A stretch of DNA of 5,265 nucleotides, taken from assembly GCA_003537495.1 (NCBI GenBank), contig DPSB01000587.1, positions 1 through 5,265 of the forward strand. Reading direction: 5' to 3'. Shown here one piece after another: positions 1-5,265 of this stretch. Position 1 is the stretch's first letter; each line of letters opens with the position of its first letter. Under the pieces are notes generated by a model that was not told where the DNA came from, did no database searches, and worked only from the letters and a program-made list of their open reading frames with translations. Both the position numbers and the translations under genes were made by a program. The DNA is from Cytophagales bacterium. Lineage in GTDB: Bacteria; Bacteroidota; Bacteroidia; Cytophagales; Cyclobacteriaceae.

Positions 1-1655
1 CCGATGCCCGGTATCTGTTCAATCTCGGTAACGAATGTATTGCTGCTGCGCTTTAGTCGGTGGAATGTAATGGCAAACCGGTGCGCTTCATCGCGGATGC
101 GTTGTATCAATAGCAACGCAGGCGATTTCTTACTGATCAACAACGGCAGGTTGTCTTCCGGGTAATAAATTTCTTCCAACCGTTTGGCAATACCAATAAT
201 CGGAATCTTACCATAAAGTCCAAGTTCTTGTAACGCCTCGCATGCACTGCTTAATTGTCCTTTGCCACCGTCAACAATAATTAACTGCGGATACTCGCCT
301 TGCTCTTCCATAATGCGTTTGTAACGCCTGGTTACAATTTCTTTCATGGAAGCAAAATCGTTGGGACCAACAACGGTTTTAATATTAAAGTGCCGATACC
401 CTTTTTTGTCGGGCTTACCATCTACAAAGCGCACCATCGAAGCTACCGGTGATGTGCCCTGAAAGTTGGAGTTATCGAAGCACTCAATAATTTTTGGGTA
501 TTGCAACAAGCGCAGGTTTTCCTGCATAATGTGCAACACTTTATTCTTCTTGCCTTTGAGTTCTTCTTTGCGGATTTCTTTTTCGCGTTTCTGATACAAC
601 GCATTCTTTAGCGACAAGTCAACCAACTTTTTCTTATCACCAATCTGTGGCAGCACATTTTCAAATCCATCTGCTTTAACGGTAAGCGGAATATTGGTGT
701 ACACCTCAGGATTATTGCTGCGGTAGGTGGAGCGTAACTCCTGCACTACAAGACTAAGAATGTCTTCGTCTGTTTCTTCCAGCTTTTTCTTTACCTCAAT
801 ATTCTTAGAGAAGATAATAGAACCTTCTTTGATTTGCATGTAGTTGATGTACGCATCTGTTTCAGTGCTGGTAATGGTAATTACATCAATGTCTGTAAGC
901 TTACGATTTACAACCAACGATTTGGTTTGGAATTTTTCGAGCAGTTCTAATTTGTGTTTGAAGGTAGCGGCCTTTTCAAACTCCATTATTTCGGAAGCAT
1001 TTTTCATTCTAAGTGCAAGTTCGTCTTCGACTACACTTAAATCGCCTTTTAAAATATTGCGCGCCTGTTTAATGTCTTCGAGGTAATCGGTTTCGTTTTG
1101 TAATCCTTCGCACGGGCCCTTGCAGTTGCCGATGTGAAACTCCAGGCATACTTTAAATTTTTTCTGTTCAATGTTTTCCTGCGAAAGCAAGAGGTTACAA
1201 GTTCGAATAGAATAAATCTGGCGCACCAATTCCAATACACTTTTCATCGACACCACGCTTGAGTAGGGCCCAAAGTATTCGCCTTGTTTGGGAATGTATT
1301 TGCGCGTGTAGATAATCCGCGGAAACGGTTCTTTTAAAATGCAGAGGTACGGAAAGGTTTTATCGTCTTTCAGTAAGATGTTATACTTGGGCTGGTATTG
1401 TTTAATGAAATTGTTTTCGAGCAACAACGCATCGAACTCGGTGTTGGCCAGTGTAAACTCTATCTTAGTAATCTCACTTACTAATTTTTCGGTTTTGCGA
1501 TTGTATTGCGATTGCTTGTTGAAGTAGCTTGATACCCGCTTCTTTAAACTTTTAGCCTTGCCTACATAAATCAGTTCGCCTTCCTTATTATAATAGCGGT
1601 AAATACCCGGAGAATCGGGGAGGGATGTAACGGTTTCTTTCACTTCATCAAACAC
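1..1655 (-). CDS. uvrC: UvrABC excinuclease subunit C (UvrC), C-terminus cut by window edge
   Basis: UvrC makes the 3' and 5' incisions on either side of a bulky DNA lesion after UvrA and UvrB have located it. About 551 residues are visible, without an internal stop. The GIY-YIG nuclease domain has GIY near 17-19, YVGKAK near 30-35 and the probable metal-binding Glu at 80. Four cysteines (153, 170, 178, 182) match the reported Fe-S site of E. coli UvrC. A UvrB-interacting UVR motif follows at about 205-240. The RNase H-like nuclease has Asp394 (ECFDNSN), Asp433 (PNDFASM), Asp462 (VDGGKGQL) and His525 (RDEAHRF). The reading ends at EIEQIPGIG, the first helix-hairpin-helix, so about 50 residues are missing. 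The start is uncertain. The frame is open back to a TGA at 1682-1680 but has no ATG; GTG at 1655 is chosen because it places GIY at the usual distance, and GTG at 1643 is the alternative. Identity is very secure. Confidence 0.96.
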   Translation of the reverse strand, partial: MFDEVKETVTSLPDSPGIYRYYNKEGELIYVGKAKSLKKRVSSYFNKQSQYNRKTEKLVSEITKIEFTLANTEFDALLLENNFIKQYQPKYNILLKDDKTFPYLCILKEPFPRIIYTRKYIPKQGEYFGPYSSVVSMKSVLELVRQIYSIRTCNLLLSQENIEQKKFKVCLEFHIGNCKGPCEGLQNETDYLEDIKQARNILKGDLSVVEDELALRMKNASEIMEFEKAATFKHKLELLEKFQTKSLVVNRKLTDIDVITITSTETDAYINYMQIKEGSIIFSKNIEVKKKLEETDEDILSLVVQELRSTYRSNNPEVYTNIPLTVKADGFENVLPQIGDKKKLVDLSLKNALYQKREKEIRKEELKGKKNKVLHIMQENLRLLQYPKIIECFDNSNFQGTSPVASMVRFVDGKPDKKGYRHFNIKTVVGPNDFASMKEIVTRRYKRIMEEQGEYPQLIIVDGGKGQLSSACEALQELGLYGKIPIIGIAKRLEEIYYPEDNLPLLISKKSPALLLIQRIRDEAHRFAITFHRLKRSSNTFVTEIEQIPGI

Positions 1656-1720
1656 CTTGCGAAGGTAGAATTTCTTTCTTCATGATTGTAATAGATTTCT
1701 ATAACGCGGTTAGGGGACGC

Positions 1721-1740
1721 ACGCCTTTACTACAAGGCGT
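1721..1740. repeat. Perfect 7-bp inverted repeat (small hairpin)
   Basis: ACGCCTT at 1721-1727 and AAGGCGT at 1734-1740 are exact reverse complements around a 6-base spacer. There is no T tract on either side, so it does not look like an intrinsic terminator. It lies 38 bases upstream of the ATG at 1683 and 66 upstream of the chosen uvrC GTG, so it could sit in the uvrC leader. Its core recurs in the hairpin at 1967-2013. Confidence 0.7.
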
Positions 1741-1741
1741 C

Positions 1742-1805
1742 ATTGCGGTTGGGTAACTTGTTCCCTATATATTGAAGTGAAAAATTTAAATACCCATACC
1801 GCAAT
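1742..1805. repeat. Long imperfect inverted repeat, 14 bp with one bulged base
   Basis: The left arm 1742-1755 (ATTGCGGTTGGGTA) pairs with the right arm 1791-1805 (TACCCATACCGCAAT) over 14 base pairs, with a single unpaired T at 1797. The spacer is 35 bases and AT-rich. The arms are longer and better matched than chance would give in so short a region. No T tract follows either arm. The structure could be the body of a REP- or MITE-like element or a folded part of the uvrC leader; the sequence alone does not decide. Confidence 0.75.
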
Positions 1806-1875
1806 CCCGGTGAAGTATTGGTGGATGAAATATGAAAGGCTTTTTCACACACCGTTTGTGATTGGATTAAATTTA

Positions 1876-1944
1876 GAGCTTAATTATGACGAGATCGCGG
1901 TATCCCGCGAGGCGGGACGATGACAGTTTCGAATTAAGAAGCTC
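1876..1944. repeat. Nested inverted repeat with two mutually exclusive inner hairpins
   Basis: The outer arms are GAGCTTAATT (1876-1885) and AATTAAG plus CTC (1932-1938, 1942-1944), ten pairs interrupted by a 3-base bulge. Inside, TCGCGG (1895-1900) pairs with CCGCGA (1905-1910), while TCCCGC (1903-1908) pairs with GCGGGA (1912-1917). These two six-pair GC-rich hairpins share 1903-1910, so only one can form at a time. The GC-rich inner part contrasts with its AT-rich flanks, as in REP-like intergenic repeats. Whether copies exist elsewhere in the genome cannot be seen here. Confidence 0.65.
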
Positions 1945-1966
1945 ACGATTTTAGAATTTGAAAATC

Positions 1967-2013
1967 AGGCGTCAAGTCGGCTTTAAACTTTAGCAGATAG
2001 CCGTCAGACGCCT
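1967..2013 (-). terminator. Possible terminator hairpin after the PBP gene
   Basis: AGGCGTC (1967-1973) pairs with GACGCCT (2007-2013), and an inner CGGCT (1978-1982) pairs with AGCCG (1999-2003), giving 12 pairs with a small asymmetric internal loop and a 16-base apical loop. The stem begins 11 bases after the PBP stop codon, the usual place for an intrinsic terminator. On the minus strand the stem is followed only by GATTTTC and an AT-rich stretch, not a clean T tract. It may instead be a partial terminator, an mRNA-stabilising 3' hairpin, or one end of a repeat element sharing its core with 1721-1740. Confidence 0.4.
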
Positions 2014-2024
2014 TGTACACAATA

Positions 2025-4367
2025 TCAATGCTTAATATCCCACGGCTCTTCCACATCAACATTAGTAGAGTCGTTAACAGCGTGACGGCTGCAATCCAAG
2101 GTCATATCCAATCCGGACGAAGGGCGTTTGAATTGTCCTTTCACAATTCCGGATTGTGGATCGTTGTATAATTTTTTCATAAAAAGATCCCAGATAGGAC
2201 GAGCCGTTCTTCCGCCTTGCCCGAATACCCATGAGGGGAAATGAATGGCACGTTCATCGCCACCCGTCCAAATGCCGGTAACCAAATCGTGGGTAGCGCC
2301 CATGTACCAACCATCTGAGGCATCGTTGGTAGTTCCGGTTTTACCACCAATTTCATTATCGATACGTAATTCGCGACTTAGCCCCAATGAAGATCCACCT
2401 TCTTCTTCTGCGCCACCACGCAACATGTAAACCATTTTGTAGGCAGTTTGCTCACCAATAGCTTCGCGGGTTTTCGGATTAAAAAGTTCAATTACATTTC
2501 CATTCTTATCTTCAATACGGGTTATGTAAATGGGCTCGGTATAAATTCCGCTATTTACAAAGGTGGCATAAGCGCCTACCATTTCGTAAAGAGAAACATC
2601 GCTGGTGCCCAGACATAGCGAAGGCACTGCATCTAACTTACTTTGAATACCAACCCGATGTGCAAACTCTACTACATTCTCGGCTTTTAATTCCTGCATT
2701 ACCTGTGCGGTAATAGAATTAACAGATTGTGCCATAGCTTTACGGATGGTCATACTCTCACCATGACCACGTGAACCATCTGCATTTAGCGGATACCACG
2801 GTGGTTGATTGGGAATATTAAACTGAGGCGCAATATCTTTTTTAATTACGCATGGCGACCAACCAGTTTCCATTGCCAACCCATATACAAATGCTTTAAA
2901 TGTTGAGCCCGGTTGACGAGTGCCTTGCTTTACGTGATCGTACTTGAAGTATTTGTGATTAATACCACCCACCCATGCTTTAATCTGACCGGTATAAGGA
3001 TCAACCGCCATGAGCCCGGTTTGAATAAACTGTTTGTAGTATTGCAGTGAATCGAAACTGCTGAAGAGTGTATCACGCTCACCATCCCAGGTAAAAATGG
3101 TCATCGGTTTTTTCAGATTCAACATGATCTTGAGGGAGTCTGAGTTTTCGCCATACCGTTCTGCATAGGCTTTATACGCATCAGTCTGGCGAATGCGTCT
3201 TTGTAAAAAATCTTTTATCTCACGACCATCTTCATCTACCCACGGGTTGCGACCGCGCTTTTTCCACTCTTCATTAAATTGCTTTTGAAGAGGTTTCATG
3301 TGTTCGGCCACAGCTTCTTCGGCATACTTTTGCATGCGGGTATCAATAGTCGTGTAGATTTTTAAGCCGGAGTTGTAAAGGTCAATGCCTCTGTTCTTGC
3401 AATACGATAACATGTAATTGCCCAACACGGTGCGGAAGTAAGTAGCTAAACCTTCATTTTGATTTTGGAAACTATACTTCAACTCGATGGGTAAGACTCT
3501 TACTGAATCGAATTGTTCCTGCGTTTTTAATTTATAACCATGCCGGTAAAGCTTACCGAGAATTTCATTTCTTTTTCGAAGCGAAGTTTCCGGGTTACGG
3601 TTGGGATCAAATAAAGTTACCGCTTGCAACATGCCTACCAACACGGCCGACTCCTGAATATTTAAACTATCCGGCCCTTTATCGAAATACGTTTCGGCTG
3701 CTACTTTAATTCCGAATGTATTACTGCTGAAGGTAGCGGTATTCAGATACATCGCGATAATTTCTTCTTTCGTAAAATTCTCTTCCAATTGAATGGAGAT
3801 AATCCACTCTTTTGTTTTTTGAATGATACGTCTTGGGTATTTACCAAGTTTAGCCAAATGTCCATCCAGACTTTTATCCGGATTCATGGTATAAAGATTT
3901 TTGGCAAGCTGCTGTGTAATGGTACTGCCTCCGCCTTTTGGGTTAAGTGTAATTACTCCATAAATAACCCGCAGGTAAGCCGGGAAGTCAAGACCGGAGT
4001 GATTGTAGAACCGGTGGTCTTCGGAGTAAACCAAGGTGTTCACCAAATCTTCTGATAAATCTTCGAAGTGAACCTGGCTACGGTTGGCGCCTCTGTAATA
4101 GCGGCCTAATGAAACGCCATCGGCTGAAATTACTTCTGATGAAAGATCGTTTTCAGGATTCTCCACTTCTAAGGTGCTGGGCATGGCCCCGTACAAACCG
4201 AATAAATCTATCTTAACGGTGTAGATATAAAGTGGAAACCCAACCACAAAGCACAGAAAGGCAATCCAGAGATACTTAATGGTTTTACCTATCCACGGCT
4301 TTTCAATGCGTAGCAGGTTATTGATTTTGTTTTTGATAGTTGCGATCAAAGAAGGCGAGGTACTCAT
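2025..4367 (-). CDS. mrcA: Class A penicillin-binding protein (PBP1A-type peptidoglycan glycosyltransferase/transpeptidase)
   Basis: This bifunctional synthase polymerises lipid II into glycan strands and cross-links their peptides on the outer face of the inner membrane. The 780-residue protein has a short basic cytoplasmic N-terminus and one membrane anchor at about 32-50. The GT51 glycosyltransferase follows: SEDHRFYNHSG with probable catalytic Glu116, GGSTITQQLAKN (146-157), QLE with Glu195, and the EEIIAMYLN region (201-209). The penicillin-binding transpeptidase has STFK with nucleophile Ser488, SVN (548-550) and KTGT (676-679). A charged segment at about 356-445, between the linker and the transpeptidase core, is common in Bacteroidota members and longer than in E. 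coli PBP1A. The ATG at 4367 lies inside the end of the upstream gene (50-base overlap). No later in-frame ATG precedes the membrane segment, which supports this start and suggests translational coupling. All catalytic motifs are intact. The symbol follows E. coli usage; ponA or pbpA would serve equally. Confidence 0.96.
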   Translation of the reverse strand: MSTSPSLIATIKNKINNLLRIEKPWIGKTIKYLWIAFLCFVVGFPLYIYTVKIDLFGLYGAMPSTLEVENPENDLSSEVISADGVSLGRYYRGANRSQVHFEDLSEDLVNTLVYSEDHRFYNHSGLDFPAYLRVIYGVITLNPKGGGSTITQQLAKNLYTMNPDKSLDGHLAKLGKYPRRIIQKTKEWIISIQLEENFTKEEIIAMYLNTATFSSNTFGIKVAAETYFDKGPDSLNIQESAVLVGMLQAVTLFDPNRNPETSLRKRNEILGKLYRHGYKLKTQEQFDSVRVLPIELKYSFQNQNEGLATYFRTVLGNYMLSYCKNRGIDLYNSGLKIYTTIDTRMQKYAEEAVAEHMKPLQKQFNEEWKKRGRNPWVDEDGREIKDFLQRRIRQTDAYKAYAERYGENSDSLKIMLNLKKPMTIFTWDGERDTLFSSFDSLQYYKQFIQTGLMAVDPYTGQIKAWVGGINHKYFKYDHVKQGTRQPGSTFKAFVYGLAMETGWSPCVIKKDIAPQFNIPNQPPWYPLNADGSRGHGESMTIRKAMAQSVNSITAQVMQELKAENVVEFAHRVGIQSKLDAVPSLCLGTSDVSLYEMVGAYATFVNSGIYTEPIYITRIEDKNGNVIELFNPKTREAIGEQTAYKMVYMLRGGAEEEGGSSLGLSRELRIDNEIGGKTGTTNDASDGWYMGATHDLVTGIWTGGDERAIHFPSWVFGQGGRTARPIWDLFMKKLYNDPQSGIVKGQFKRPSSGLDMTLDCSRHAVNDSTNVDVEEPWDIKH

Positions 4368-5265
4368 CCAGCGCTTTAGTTCGGTAAAAAATCTGAAAAT
4401 TATCTTTCGTAATTACAAAGCTATAGAATTTATAGTTCGAAAAAGGTTTGCCGGGCGCAATCTGAGCGAGGAATTTGTCGAAATAACTCAGAGCCGCTGC
4501 CTGGCTCGGTATTTCACTTACAATGGTAATTGTTTTTTCTTCGTTGAGGATGATGTTGGTGGTACTCAACTTCAGGTCTTTGAATTGCACTGCGTTAAAC
4601 TTTTCGATGGCAGATGATACCGGGTTGGTAATTTTATCGGATGTATTGTAAACCACTACAAAGTTATGCGGGCCTTCCATCGACTTAATAAACTGAATGC
4701 CTTTGGCTCGTTCTAATTTAGTAAGCAATGTTTTGGAAGCAGCCAATAGTTGTTCTGCATAAGGCTTTAATTCACCATCGGGATACTTTTTAATATATTC
4801 ACCTAACTCAAACTGGTAACGCGTTACATCTTCGGTTTTGCCTACAATCAAAACCTTTAATAATTCAAGTTGTGGAGTAAAAGTGGTTTCGCCTTCCTGT
4901 AAAGCTTGCTTAAGTTTTTCTTGTGCGGGGCGTAAGTTATTGGCTTGAAAGAGGGTGTACGCTTCTTTGTAAATCAACTTTTGTTTTTCTGCGGCCACAC
5001 TGGTCTCGCGCATGTAATCGGGGTTGATGAGAATGCGGGTAAAGGTAGAGCGCGGATGATTGTTCTTTAACTCATTAGCATACACTTCAGCTTTAGCCGG
5101 ATCGGTATCTTTTGCAATCAGGTAAAGTTTGTAAAGCACTTCGGGTACATACTCAGATTGCGGAAAGCGATTAAGCAGTTTGATGTACGATTGCGAGGCA
5201 TTGTCTTTTTCGCTTAACTGAAAATAAAATAAATCGCCCAGTCTGAAATATCCTTCTTCAATCTG
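4318..5265 (-). CDS. porW: PorW/SprE-like TPR protein of type IX secretion and gliding (C-terminal 315 residues)
   Basis: The reading frame is open from the right edge to the TAA at 4320-4318, so the N-terminus, where a lipoprotein signal would lie, is outside the window. The visible N-terminal half (about 1-190) is helical with TPR-like units: a repeat near 3-36 containing GYFRLGDLFY and ending NRFPQSEYVPE, then others near 97-125 and 146-170. The last 125 residues (from about 191) form a mixed domain with GPHNFVVVYN, a KFNAVQFKDLKL stretch, FVITKDNFQIFYRTK and DEYLAFFDRNY. From memory, this helical array plus terminal domain resembles PorW of Porphyromonas and SprE of Flavobacterium, periplasmic lipoproteins needed for type IX secretion and gliding. 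Those proteins are usually about 850-1000 residues, so roughly a third is visible. The overlap with the PBP start suggests one operon. A generic TPR lipoprotein is the alternative. Confidence 0.68.
   Translation of the reverse strand, partial: QIEEGYFRLGDLFYFQLSEKDNASQSYIKLLNRFPQSEYVPEVLYKLYLIAKDTDPAKAEVYANELKNNHPRSTFTRILINPDYMRETSVAAEKQKLIYKEAYTLFQANNLRPAQEKLKQALQEGETTFTPQLELLKVLIVGKTEDVTRYQFELGEYIKKYPDGELKPYAEQLLAASKTLLTKLERAKGIQFIKSMEGPHNFVVVYNTSDKITNPVSSAIEKFNAVQFKDLKLSTTNIILNEEKTITIVSEIPSQAAALSYFDKFLAQIAPGKPFSNYKFYSFVITKDNFQIFYRTKALDEYLAFFDRNYQKQNQ

Larger units (their letters stand above)
1684..2024. other. Non-coding interval between the PBP gene and uvrC, rich in inverted repeats
   Basis: This 341-base stretch contains no gene I recognise on either strand. 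It holds four inverted-repeat structures (1721-1740, 1742-1805, 1876-1944, 1967-2013), described separately. It must contain the end of the PBP transcript and, if uvrC is transcribed independently, the uvrC promoter. I searched for the Bacteroidota promoter element TAnnTTTG on the minus strand and found no exact match, so no promoter is called. The longest reading frame is a plus-strand open stretch, 1714-1923, with an ATG at 1825 that would give 32 residues. It runs through the hairpin arms and resembles nothing I know, so I do not call it a gene. Confidence 0.8.

Noticed and set aside
844..1527. Short open frames on both strands within the uvrC region (844-1086 plus, 1049-1240 minus, 1339-1527 plus)
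   Set aside because: They lie opposite or out of frame within a continuous, motif-complete UvrC reading frame and have low-complexity or meaningless translations.
1721..1805. Terminator for a transcript ending upstream of uvrC
   Set aside because: Neither hairpin is followed by a run of T on either strand.
1714..1923. Plus-strand open frame of 70 codons, with an ATG at 1825 giving a possible 32-residue peptide
   Set aside because: It runs through the arms of two inverted repeats, has no recognisable ribosome binding site or family, and its residues look like a translation of structured non-coding DNA. It could be a gene remnant, but nothing supports that positively.
1684..2024. A uvrC promoter of the Bacteroidota type (TAnnTTTG)
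   Set aside because: No exact match exists on the minus strand of this interval. AT-rich patches near 1765-1790 are too unspecific to call.
1684..2024. A tRNA, small RNA of known family, or CRISPR array in the intergenic stretch
   Set aside because: The hairpins do not form a cloverleaf, there is no CCA end or anticodon arm, and no repeat of CRISPR length recurs at regular spacing.
2245..4617. Plus-strand open frames opposite the PBP and TPR genes (2245-2430, 3789-4055, 4279-4617)
   Set aside because: Each is antisense to well-supported coding sequence and shows no protein family character.

Overview
The window looks like a chromosomal segment of a Bacteroidota bacterium, probably of the Cytophagales or a related order. 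The reasons are a PorW/SprE-like TPR protein (a type IX secretion and gliding component confined to this phylum), a class A penicillin-binding protein with the long charged segment typical of the phylum, weak or absent Shine-Dalgarno sequences, and moderate GC. The placement is inferred from protein character, not from a database match.

All three genes lie on the minus strand, so transcription runs from high to low coordinates. From 5265 down to 4318 is the C-terminal part of the PorW/SprE-like protein, whose N-terminus lies outside the window. Its last 50 bases overlap the start of a complete class A penicillin-binding protein gene (4367 to 2025), with glycosyltransferase and transpeptidase motifs intact. 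A 341-base non-coding interval (2024 to 1684) follows, unusually rich in inverted repeats. From about 1655 to the left edge runs uvrC, the nucleotide excision repair endonuclease subunit, complete except for roughly its last 50 residues.

The first two genes probably form a translationally coupled envelope unit: a periplasmic/outer-membrane TPR protein linked to type IX secretion, followed by a bifunctional peptidoglycan synthase. A hairpin just after the synthase gene may end or attenuate that transcript. UvrC is a housekeeping repair gene that probably has its own promoter, though none could be recognised. No tRNA, rRNA, CRISPR array or transposase gene was seen.

The least ordinary part is the intergenic interval. 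It holds four inverted-repeat structures, a six-base core (AGGCGT/ACGCCT) present four times in alternating orientation near both ends, and an 11-base inverted repeat bracketing most of the interval. It could be a small non-autonomous mobile or REP-like element, or a structured leader. The uvrC start is also odd: its frame has no ATG, and an ATG out of frame by one base lies just upstream.
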